This document shows, in pieces, positions 7,524-14,906 of a stretch of 35,711 nucleotides of DNA (position 1 is the stretch's first letter; each line of letters begins with the position of its first letter). The stretch is from Rhodopila globiformis (GTDB taxonomy: Bacteria > Pseudomonadota > Alphaproteobacteria > Acetobacterales > Acetobacteraceae). Under the pieces are notes generated by a model, which saw nothing but the letters and a program-made list of their open reading frames with translations, ran no database searches and had not been told where the DNA came from. The position numbers and the translations under genes are program-made. The stretch lies in assembly GCF_002937115.1 (NCBI RefSeq), contig NZ_NHRY01000062.1, positions 1 to 35,711 of the forward strand, given 5' to 3'.

Positions 7524-8854
7524 CGCCCGTGCGACTGCGCATCGGCATCCCCTGGATCAAGCAGTTCATGCCGCGCTCGCTGCTCGGCCGCACCCTGCTG
7601 ATCATGCTGGTGCCGCTGGTGGTGGTGCAGGGAATCGCGCTGCAGATCTTCTACGGCAGCCACCTGGGCACTGTCTCGCGCCGGCTGTCCAGCGCCATCG
7701 CCGGGGAAATGGCCTACACGATCGAGCTGATGCGGCAGGACCCCTCGCCGGCGTGGCAGGACCGGGTGCTGGAGATGGCGTACCGGCAGTTCATGCTGGG
7801 GATGCGGATGGAGCCCGGCGCCAGGCTGACCTGGCACAAGCGGGTAAACATCCCCGGGCCGATGGACGACGACCTGGCGGCGGCGCTGACCGATAAGTTC
7901 CACGCCCCGTTCACCATGGACTGGACGTCCGACCCGCAATCGGTGCTGATCCGGCTGCAGCTGCCCGAGGGCGTGCTGGACGTGACCGCGCCGCGCAAGC
8001 GCCTGGCCATCGGCACGTTCTTCCTGTTCCTGGGCTGGATCGTCGGCTCCGCCCTGCTGCTGTTCGTCATCGCCGCGATCTTCATGCGCAACCAGGTGCG
8101 CGCCATCCGCCGCCTCGCCCGCTCCGCCGAGGCGTTCGGCATGGGGCGGGAGGTGCCGCCGATCCGGCCCGAGGGCGCGGCGGAGGTGCGGCAGGCGGCG
8201 GCGGCGTTCAACCGGATGCAGGAGCGCATCCGCCGCTTCCTCGGCCAGCGGACCGAGATGCTGGCCGGGGTGTCGCACGACCTGCGCACGCCGCTGACCC
8301 GGCTGCGGCTGGCGCTGGCGATGCTGCCGCCGAACGAGGACCTGCGCCAGGACGTCGCCGACATGACCGCCGACGTCGAGGAAATGGAGCGGATGATCGC
8401 CGGCTACCTGGCCTTCGCCCGCGGCGAGAAGGCCGAGCAGGCGCTGCCGGTCAGCCTGTCCGCCCTGCTGGACGAGGTCGCCGACGGGGCGCGCCGGAGC
8501 GGCACTGCGCTGACCCTGGACGTGCCGCCCGACCTGACGCTGAAGCTGCGGGCGGACGCGATGCGGCGGGCGATCACCAACCTGGTGGACAACGCCCGCC
8601 GGCACGCGACGCACGTCGCCCTGGGCGCGGCGACCGAAGGCCGCTCCGTCCAGGTCACCGTCGACGACGACGGCCCCGGCATCCCGGCCGATCGGCGGGA
8701 GAGCGTGTTCCGGCCGTTCGAGAGCGGGGCGTCCGGCGGCACCGGGCTGGGACTGTCGATCGCCCGCGACATCGTCCGCGCCCATGGCGGAGAGATTATG
8801 CTGGAGGACAGCCCGCTGGGCGGCCTGCGCGCCCGGATCAGGCTGCCGGTGTGA
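7520..8854 (+). CDS. EnvZ-like sensor histidine kinase
   Basis: A 444-residue membrane kinase starting with GTG inside the stop of the response regulator. Two membrane segments flank a periplasmic sensor region: one at about residues 24-42 (TLLIMLVPLVVVQGIALQI) and one at about 160-190 (FFLFLGWIVGSALLLFVIAA). A HAMP linker follows, then the H-box GVSHDLRTPLTRLR with phospho-acceptor His253, N-box NLVDNARRH, G1 DDDGPGIP, F-box VFRPFES and G2 GGTGLGLSIA. All catalytic boxes are intact. It is almost certainly the partner of the regulator at 6822. It converges on the universal stress gene with only six bases between the stops. Confidence 0.9.
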   Translation: MTPVRLRIGIPWIKQFMPRSLLGRTLLIMLVPLVVVQGIALQIFYGSHLGTVSRRLSSAIAGEMAYTIELMRQDPSPAWQDRVLEMAYRQFMLGMRMEPGARLTWHKRVNIPGPMDDDLAAALTDKFHAPFTMDWTSDPQSVLIRLQLPEGVLDVTAPRKRLAIGTFFLFLGWIVGSALLLFVIAAIFMRNQVRAIRRLARSAEAFGMGREVPPIRPEGAAEVRQAAAAFNRMQERIRRFLGQRTEMLAGVSHDLRTPLTRLRLALAMLPPNEDLRQDVADMTADVEEMERMIAGYLAFARGEKAEQALPVSLSALLDEVADGARRSGTALTLDVPPDLTLKLRADAMRRAITNLVDNARRHATHVALGAATEGRSVQVTVDDDGPGIPADRRESVFRPFESGASGGTGLGLSIARDIVRAHGGEIMLEDSPLGGLRARIRLPV

Positions 8855-8860
8855 GGCCAG

Positions 8861-9691
8861 TCAATGCGACAGCAGCGCGCAGCCCTGGCCGTGCAGCAGC
8901 AGGTGCCGGGTGACGCCGCCGAGCGCCCATTCCCGCAGGCGGCTGTGCCCGTAGGCGCCGGCGACGATGACGCCCGCCTCCTGCTCGCGGGCGATCGACT
9001 GCAATTGCGCCGCGTCGTCGCCGAGCGGCCGGGAGATCGCCGGCACCGCGCCGACGCCATGCCCCGCCAGCCAGGCGATGACGTCGGCGACCTGCGCCTC
9101 GGCGGCGTTCAGGGCGTCGGCCGCGGCGATCGCGGCGACCGTGACATGCGCGGCCTTCCGCAGCAGCGGCAGCGCGTCCGCCACCGCCCGCCGCGGCTCC
9201 CGCGCGTCCTTCCAGGCGACCAGCACGCGGTCCAGCTTCGGCACCCTCACCGCCGCCGGGACCACCAGCACGGGCCGCCCCATCTGCATCAGCAGGTCGC
9301 TCGGGTTGACCCGCCGGGTCAGGTCCGACGGGGTGTCGGCCGAGGCGGCGGTCACAACGACGTCGGCGCAGCGCGCTTCGTTGGCGATGTAGCCGGCCAG
9401 TGGATCCATGGTCACGGCCGAGCGCCAGGCGACGGTCCTGGCCCGCCCCTGCAGGGCGTCGCGGAACTCCGCCTCGGCGGCCTGCATGTCGCGGTCGATC
9501 TGCGACCGGTCCTGCTGGATCAGCTCCTGCGGCACATAATACCCATCCGTATAGATGATCGGCATCGGATGGCAGGCGGCGATGCCGACGACGCCGGCGC
9601 CGAAGCGCTCGGCCAGAGCGGCGGCGGCGTTCATCACGCCGGTGTTCGAGCAGCCGATTTCCAGGTTCACCATGACGGTTGCGTAGGTCAT
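8861..9691 (-). CDS. tandem-domain universal stress protein
   Basis: A 276-residue protein with two UspA-type domains (about 1-145 and 150-276). The second domain carries the ATP-binding type pattern GAYGHSRLREWALGGVTRHLL near the C-terminus. Domain one has the matching hydrophobic core but a degenerate binding motif (VVTAASADTPSD). The start at 9691 is preceded by GGGAGGA and is preferred to an upstream ATG at 9757. It is divergent from the PHA synthase operon, and an FNR/FixK-like box (9757-9770) is centred about 72 bp upstream. Tandem Usp proteins in alphaproteobacteria are often induced at low oxygen, which fits the neighbours. Confidence 0.85.
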   Translation of the reverse strand: MTYATVMVNLEIGCSNTGVMNAAAALAERFGAGVVGIAACHPMPIIYTDGYYVPQELIQQDRSQIDRDMQAAEAEFRDALQGRARTVAWRSAVTMDPLAGYIANEARCADVVVTAASADTPSDLTRRVNPSDLLMQMGRPVLVVPAAVRVPKLDRVLVAWKDAREPRRAVADALPLLRKAAHVTVAAIAAADALNAAEAQVADVIAWLAGHGVGAVPAISRPLGDDAAQLQSIAREQEAGVIVAGAYGHSRLREWALGGVTRHLLLHGQGCALLSH

Positions 9692-9756
9692 CGCAGAGTC
9701 CTCCCGCGCGGACGGCACACCGGATAACAGCATGAACAATTTCGCCCCGACAGCCA

Positions 9757-9770
9757 ATGACTTGGATCAA
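9757..9770. promoter_or_regulatory. FNR/FixK-like box between usp and phaC
   Basis: ATGAC-TTGG-ATCAA matches the TTGAT-N4-ATCAA consensus at 8 of 10 positions. Its centre is 72 bp upstream of the usp start and 100 bp upstream of the phaC start, so it could serve both. Two similar boxes stand in front of other operons in this block. Binding is inferred. Confidence 0.45.
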
Positions 9771-9863
9771 ACCGTCGTTTCGCCATCGGCCTATAGTCAT
9801 CACGTGCCAGTGTGCAGCACGGCCCTGGGGAGAGCCAGGGGAACGGATGGAGGAAAGCTTGCC

Positions 9864-11594
9864 ATGCCGGACATGAACCGTTCCGCGATCATTGCGGAGC
9901 CGCCGCCGCGCCCCACCGTCCCGGGCGCCAGCCCGGCCGAGGTCGATCGCTGGCTGCATGCCTGGGAGAACCGCTTCACCCTCGGCCGCTCGCCCAGCAC
10001 CGTCGCGCTGGCCTATCTCGACTGGGCCGCGCATGCCGCCAACGCACCGTTCCAGACGGCGGAACTGGCGCGCTCGGCGGTCGGGCAGTGGCGGCGCCTG
10101 CTGCGTATCGCGCTGGGGCAGGAGGACAAGGTGGCGCCGCCGGCCAGCGACCATCGATTCGCCGCGCCCGCTTGGCAGCAGCATCCGTTCGACCTGCTGA
10201 CCCAGGCGGTGCTGCTGGGCGAGGCATGGTGGAACGACGTGGTGGACAACCCCGCCGGCGTCAACCCGCGGCACCGCCGCATCGTCCGCTTCACCGTGCG
10301 GCAATGGCTGGACATGGTTTCGCCGTCGAACGTGCCGTGGCTGAACCCCGAGGTGATCGAGGCGGCACAGGCCAGCAACGGGCGCAACTTCGTCGATGGC
10401 CTGATCAACCTGCTGCACGACCAGTCCGGCACGACGCGCGGCGACTTCGCCGCCGGGCGGAATCTTGCGGTGACGCCGGGCAAGGTGGTGTTCCGCAACG
10501 CGCTGATCGAGTTGATCCAGTACGCGCCCGCAACGGCCACGGTCGCCCCCGAGCCGGTGCTGATCGTTCCGGCCTGGATCATGAAGTACTACATCCTGGA
10601 CCTGTCGCCGGGCAACTCTATGATCCGCTGGCTGGTGGCGCAGGGCTACACGGTGTTCGCGATCTCCTGGCGCAACCCGACCGAGGCGATGCACAACACC
10701 TCGCTGGACGACTACCGCGCCAAGGGGGTGATGGCGGCGTTGGACGCCATCCGCGCGATCTGCGGCGAAGCGAAGGTGCATGCCACCGGCTATTGCCTGG
10801 GCGGCACGCTGACGGCCATCACCGCCGCCACCATGGCGCGCGACGGCGACGACCGCCTGGCCAGCCTGAGTTTGTTCGCGGCGCAGACCGATTTCACCGA
10901 GGCCGGCGAGCTGCAGCTTTTCATTACCGAAGACCAGCTGAGTTTCCTGGCCGACGTGACCGAGACGCAGGGCTTCCTGAGCAGCGCGCAGATGGGCAGC
11001 GCGTTCCAGATGCTGCAGTCGAACGAGCTGGTCTGGTCGCGGGCGGTGCGGCGCTACCTGCTGGGCCAGCGCGAGCATCCGTTCGACCTGATGGCCTGGA
11101 ACGTGGACGGCACGCGGCTGCCGGCGCGCATGCACATCGAGTACCTGCGCCGGTTGTACCTGCGCAACGAACTGGCCGAGGGCCGGTTCGAGGTCGATGG
11201 CCGGCCGCTGGCGCTGGAGGACATCCACCTGCCGATCTTCCTTGTTGGTACCGAGCAGGATCATATCGCGCCGTGGCGATCGGTGTACAAGCTGCATCTT
11301 TTCACCGCCGCCGAGCTGACCTTCGCGCTGGCCTCGGGCGGGCACAATGCCGGCATCGTCAGCGAGCCCGGCCACCCGCACCGGCATTTCCGCCTGCGCA
11401 CTGACAGCGGCCGGCATACCCTGGGTCCGGATGAATGGCTGGCGGCGACGCGGCCGCAGGACGGATCATGGTGGACCGCCTGGGCCGATTGGCTGAAGAA
11501 ACGGTCGTCCGCGCCGGCGGAGCCGCCGCCGATGGGCGCGCCCGGGTACCTGCCGCTGTGCGACGCCCCGGGCACCTACGTACTGGAAGACTGA
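9864..11594 (+). CDS. phaC: polyhydroxyalkanoate synthase
   Basis: A 576-residue PHA synthase of the class I type by length. It polymerises hydroxyacyl-CoA into storage polyester granules. The lipase-like box GYCLGG holds nucleophile Cys311; Asp466 (EQDHIAPW) and His494 (GGHNAGI) complete the triad. The N-terminal PhaC domain is recognisable (WWNDVVDN, RHRRIVRFTVRQWLDMVSPS). ATG 9864 was chosen because GGAGGA lies about 9 bases before it; the frame stays open further upstream to 9732, but that would overlap the regulatory region. It is first in a plus-strand unit with the MaoC-PTA fusion (9-bp gap) and PPK2. No phasin, phaA or phaB is nearby. Confidence 0.9.
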   Translation: MPDMNRSAIIAEPPPRPTVPGASPAEVDRWLHAWENRFTLGRSPSTVALAYLDWAAHAANAPFQTAELARSAVGQWRRLLRIALGQEDKVAPPASDHRFAAPAWQQHPFDLLTQAVLLGEAWWNDVVDNPAGVNPRHRRIVRFTVRQWLDMVSPSNVPWLNPEVIEAAQASNGRNFVDGLINLLHDQSGTTRGDFAAGRNLAVTPGKVVFRNALIELIQYAPATATVAPEPVLIVPAWIMKYYILDLSPGNSMIRWLVAQGYTVFAISWRNPTEAMHNTSLDDYRAKGVMAALDAIRAICGEAKVHATGYCLGGTLTAITAATMARDGDDRLASLSLFAAQTDFTEAGELQLFITEDQLSFLADVTETQGFLSSAQMGSAFQMLQSNELVWSRAVRRYLLGQREHPFDLMAWNVDGTRLPARMHIEYLRRLYLRNELAEGRFEVDGRPLALEDIHLPIFLVGTEQDHIAPWRSVYKLHLFTAAELTFALASGGHNAGIVSEPGHPHRHFRLRTDSGRHTLGPDEWLAATRPQDGSWWTAWADWLKKRSSAPAEPPPMGAPGYLPLCDAPGTYVLED

Positions 11595-11603
11595 GGGAGA
11601 AGC

Positions 11604-13037
11604 ATGATGGATCTTTGCCCGGTGCCGGACGAGGCGATCATCGAGAACCGCACCTTCGACGAGATCGCAATCGGCGAGAGCGTCTGCACGACGCACACCC
11701 TGACGCGGGAAGACATCGAGCTGTTCGCGGTCGTTTCGGGTGACGTCGATCCGGCGCATCTCGATCCGGCCTATGCCGAAACGGACCTGTTCCACCGCAT
11801 CGTCGCGCACGGCATGTGGGGCGGCGCGCTGATCTCGGCGCTGCTGGGCACGCAGTTGCCGGGGCCGGGAACGATCTACCTGTCGCAGGAGCTGAAGTTC
11901 CTCGGCCCCGTGGGCATCGGCGACAGCATCACCGTCCGCATCACGGTGCGGGAGAAGAAGCCGGAGACGAAACGGATCGTGCTGGACTGCCAGGCGGTCA
12001 ACCAGGCGGGCGGGACGGTGATCACCGGCACGGCCGAGGTGCAGGCGCCGACCGAGAAGATCCGCCGCCACCGGGTCGAATTGCCGGACGTGCGGCTGAT
12101 GCGGCACCAGCGGTTCCGCGACCTGCTGACGGCGGCGGCCGGGCGGGCGGCGGTGCCGATGGCGGTGGTGCATCCGTGCGACGCCACATCGCTGGCGGCG
12201 GCGGCCGAGGTCGCCGAACTCGGCTTCGTGGTGCCGATCCTGGTGGGGCCGGCGGGGAAGATTCGCGCGGTGGCGGAACAGTGCGGCATCGACATCAGCC
12301 GCTACCGCCTGGTGGACGCGCCGCACAGCCATGCCGCGGCGGCGCGCGCGGTGGAACTGGTGCACGCCGGCGAGGCGGCGCTGGTGATGAAGGGCTCGCT
12401 GCACACCGACGAGCTGATGCACGAGGTGGTTTCCCCCGAAACCGGATTGCGGACGGAACGGCGGATCAGCCATGTCTATGTCATGGACGTGCCGTCCTAC
12501 CCGCGGCCGCTGCTGATCACGGACGCGGCGGTGAACATCGCGCCGACGCTGGAGGTGAAGCGCGACATCGTGCAGAACGCCATCGACCTGGCGCACGTGA
12601 TGGGCGTGGAGCGGCCGAAGGTGGCGATCCTGTGCGCGGTGGAAACGGTCAATCCGGCGATGAACGCGACCATCGAGGCGGCGGCGCTGTGCAAGATGGC
12701 GGATCGCGGCCAGATCACCGGCGGCGTAGTGGACGGGCCGCTGGCGTTCGACAACGCGGTGAGCCCGAAGGCGGCGCGCGACAAGGGGATCGTTTCGCCG
12801 GTGGCGGGCCAGGCCGATATCCTGGTGGTGCCGGACCTGGAGGCCGGCAACATGCTGGCCAAGCAGCTTTCGTTTCTTGCCGGCGCGGACGCGGCCGGCG
12901 TCGTCGTCGGCGCCTCGGTGCCGATCATCCTGACGAGCCGGGCGGATTCGGAGCGGACGCGGGTCGCATCCTGTGCCGTGGCCGTGCTGATGGCGCAGGC
13001 GAAGCAGGCGGCCCCGGCCGTGGCGATCGCGTCCTGA
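11604..13037 (+). CDS. bifunctional enoyl-CoA hydratase/phosphate acetyltransferase
   Basis: A 477-residue fusion. Residues about 10-150 form a MaoC-like hot-dog domain with the hydratase motif HLDPAYAE and HGMWGGALISAL. Residues about 170-475 form a phosphate acetyl/butyryltransferase domain (PVAGQADILVVPDLEAGNML). It may hydrate enoyl-CoA to 3-hydroxyacyl-CoA that could feed PhaC, and exchange acyl-CoA with acyl-phosphate. The start has a GGGAGAAG site. No acetate kinase lies next to it, although such fusions are often paired with ackA. Its place between phaC and ppk2 suggests a role in balancing acetyl-CoA, storage polymer and phosphoryl transfer. Confidence 0.88.
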   Translation: MMDLCPVPDEAIIENRTFDEIAIGESVCTTHTLTREDIELFAVVSGDVDPAHLDPAYAETDLFHRIVAHGMWGGALISALLGTQLPGPGTIYLSQELKFLGPVGIGDSITVRITVREKKPETKRIVLDCQAVNQAGGTVITGTAEVQAPTEKIRRHRVELPDVRLMRHQRFRDLLTAAAGRAAVPMAVVHPCDATSLAAAAEVAELGFVVPILVGPAGKIRAVAEQCGIDISRYRLVDAPHSHAAAARAVELVHAGEAALVMKGSLHTDELMHEVVSPETGLRTERRISHVYVMDVPSYPRPLLITDAAVNIAPTLEVKRDIVQNAIDLAHVMGVERPKVAILCAVETVNPAMNATIEAAALCKMADRGQITGGVVDGPLAFDNAVSPKAARDKGIVSPVAGQADILVVPDLEAGNMLAKQLSFLAGADAAGVVVGASVPIILTSRADSERTRVASCAVAVLMAQAKQAAPAVAIAS

Positions 13038-13055
13038 TTGGAGAGAAGCACAAAA

Positions 13056-13931
13056 ATGTCGATCAGCCTGAAGGATTTTCGTGTCAAGGAAGGCAGCGAC
13101 GTCGACCTGGACGAGTGGCCCACCGACGTCAGGCATGTGTATCAGTCGAAAGACGAGTACCGCATGATGCTGGCGCAGCATATCGAGCAACTGAGCACCT
13201 TGCAGCAATTGCTGTATGCTGCCAACAGCTATGCGGTGCTGCTGATTTTCCAGGCGATGGACGCGGCGGGCAAGGACGGCGTGATCCGCCACGTCATGTC
13301 GGGGGTCAATCCGCAGGGTTGCCAGGTGTTCAGCTTCAAGCATCCGAGTGCTGGAGAACTGCAGCATGATTTTCTCTGGCGCACCACCCGTGATCTGCCC
13401 GAGCGCGGCCGCATCGGTATTTTCAACCGTTCCTATTACGAGGAAGTGCTGATCGCTCGGGTGCATCCCGAGATCCTGCGCAACGAGGGCGTGCCGGACG
13501 GGCAGGTTGACGAAAAGGCGCTGTGGCAGCGGCGCTACCAGTCGATCAACGACCTGGAGCGGCATCTGCATTTCAACGGCACGCGCATCGTCAAGTTCTT
13601 CCTGCACGTCTCGAAGGACGAGCAGCGGAAGCGGTTCCTGGCGCGCATCGACGATCCGGACAAGAACTGGAAGTTCACCATGTCGGATGTCGAGGAGCGG
13701 AAGTACTGGGACAAGTACATGAAGGCGTATGCGAAGTGCCTGAAGGCGACCAGCACCAGCCATGCGCCGTGGTATGTCGTTCCGGCGGACGACAAGGACA
13801 ACGCTCGGCTGATCGTGTCGGAAGTCGTTCTGTCAACGCTGGCGGGGCTGAAAATGAGCTATCCGAAGACGACGGACGAGCGGCGGCGGGAGTTGCTGGC
13901 GATCCGGGATTCGCTGACGACGACGGAGTGA
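13056..13931 (+). CDS. polyphosphate kinase 2 family protein
   Basis: A 291-residue PPK2-type kinase that uses polyphosphate to phosphorylate nucleotides, or the reverse. The Walker A region [11 protein letters not shown] is at residues 65-75 and the lid/Walker B region [15 protein letters not shown] is present, followed by RVHPE. The single PPK2 domain and length fit the polyphosphate:AMP/ADP phosphotransferase-related group; nucleotide preference cannot be assigned. ATG 13056 is preceded by GAGAGAAG; the 18-bp longer frame is less likely. It is third in the phaC unit, 18 bp behind the MaoC-PTA fusion, and would let the cell regenerate nucleotides from polyphosphate when respiration is limited. 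Confidence 0.9.
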   Translation: MSISLKDFRVKEGSDVDLDEWPTDVRHVYQSKDEYRMMLAQHIEQLSTLQQLLYAANSYAVLLIFQAMDAAGKDGVIRHVMSGVNPQGCQVFSFKHPSAGELQHDFLWRTTRDLPERGRIGIFNRSYYEEVLIARVHPEILRNEGVPDGQVDEKALWQRRYQSINDLERHLHFNGTRIVKFFLHVSKDEQRKRFLARIDDPDKNWKFTMSDVEERKYWDKYMKAYAKCLKATSTSHAPWYVVPADDKDNARLIVSEVVLSTLAGLKMSYPKTTDERRRELLAIRDSLTTTE

Positions 13932-13993
13932 TCGTTTCGGTTGTTGCGCCCCTTGCCCCACCGTCATGGCCGCGCTCTCCCGGGCCGTTGATG

Positions 13994-14467
13994 TCACTTC
14001 TTGTGGACAGCCGCGGCGTCGAATTGCGACAACGGCACGATGCCCTTGGCGTGGATCGTCTGCGGCAGGACAGCGGTCGCGATGCCCAGAACAATCGCGA
14101 TCACGGCGATCAAGAGCAGCACCAGCCTCGGCTTCGCAATCCTCTTCTTCTCCACCACTTCGTTGGCCTTGCGGGGTGGCTGCAACTGTGATGGCAGCAA
14201 CTGGACCAGGCGGGCCGCGGTCTGGCGCGCCTCGGCCCGGGCCTGCGGCGCCAGGGGCATCTGGGCGATGCTGCCGGCCAGCGCATCGACGATCGTGGCT
14301 TTCGGCAGCCTGGTCCAGCGCGCCGCCTCGACCCAGGGATCCTGCCCAAGCCGCGCCAGCACCGACAGGATCGTCAGCGGCAGTCCGTTGGGCTGCGTGC
14401 CGACCTCGGCGAACAGGAACTTGCTCAGATCGGCGTTTCCAACGGTAGAGGCGTTCGGCATCGTCAT
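13994..14467 (-). CDS. hypothetical protein with C-terminal membrane helix
   Basis: A 157-residue protein of unknown function. The N-terminal 100 residues are soluble and rich in Ala and Leu (FLFAEVGTQPNGLPLTILSV, ARWTRLPKATIVDALAG). A basic stretch (EKKRIAKPR) then precedes one strong membrane helix (LVLLLIAVIAIVLGIATAVL) and a short tail, the look of a tail-anchored or single-span protein with the N-terminus inside. ATG 14467 has AAGGGA upstream; a longer frame to 14581 lacks one. It is the last gene of the minus-strand unit that includes the glucoamylase and converges on ppk2. Confidence 0.6.
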   Translation of the reverse strand: MTMPNASTVGNADLSKFLFAEVGTQPNGLPLTILSVLARLGQDPWVEAARWTRLPKATIVDALAGSIAQMPLAPQARAEARQTAARLVQLLPSQLQPPRKANEVVEKKRIAKPRLVLLLIAVIAIVLGIATAVLPQTIHAKGIVPLSQFDAAAVHKK

Positions 14468-14617
14468 TTCAATTCCCTTGTCCAGCGTTGCGATCCGGCC
14501 GCTGATTACGGGAAGGACATGTTCCGCGGCCTGGACCTCTCGCTTTCGACGCAACATGAGGATTGCCGTGCGGGAACGCAAGGTGTGGCGAAGCCTGAAT
14601 CTCGCCCTGATTGCCCG

Positions 14618-14902
14618 CTACCGGCGGAACCGGCCGTGGCGCGACGCGGTCTGTGCCGCCGTGTCCTCGGTTTCTCCCGCCACCGCGCTGCACGCCGATG
14701 CGATGCGGTCGCACAATGTTTGCCCGATGAACCGGGTGCCGCGGAAAATGCACTGTGAAAATATGGTGCGATCGACCTCGCGCTCGAACACGATCTCGCC
14801 GCCTTCGAACGAGCAGCGTATGAACAACAATTCATCCGAGCCCTGGCCGATGCGGATCCTGGTGCCGGCGGGAAACCAGGTATCCTCGATGATCGCCCTC
14901 AT
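14618..14902 (-). CDS. small protein with pentapeptide-like repeats
   Basis: A 94-residue protein starting four bases after the glucoamylase stop, with a strong AGGAGG ribosome site, so it is very likely translated with that gene. The middle shows alternating F/L-x-x-C-x-F steps (FIRCSFEGGEIVFEREVDRT, FSQCIFRGTRFIG) typical of pentapeptide-repeat right-handed helices, but only about six turns long. The Arg- and Ala-rich C-terminus is poorly structured. Longer frames reaching upstream overlap the glucoamylase and are rejected. Its function is not known. Confidence 0.6.
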   Translation of the reverse strand: MRAIIEDTWFPAGTRIRIGQGSDELLFIRCSFEGGEIVFEREVDRTIFSQCIFRGTRFIGQTLCDRIASACSAVAGETEDTAAQTASRHGRFRR

Positions 14903-14906
14903 CCAC

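Noticed and set aside
8838..11417. Very long open frame on the minus strand across phaC
   Set aside because: GC-rich coding DNA leaves antisense frames open. Its translation is Arg/Gly/Ala-rich with no domain, while the plus strand encodes a clear PHA synthase and the minus-strand end overlaps the real universal stress gene in another frame.
13960..13990. Fragment of the mosaic repeat between ppk2 and the membrane protein gene
   Set aside because: Only a short CGTCATGGCC-type match is present; similar GCCATGACGA-type words occur at several intergenic places and are too short to assign to the element.
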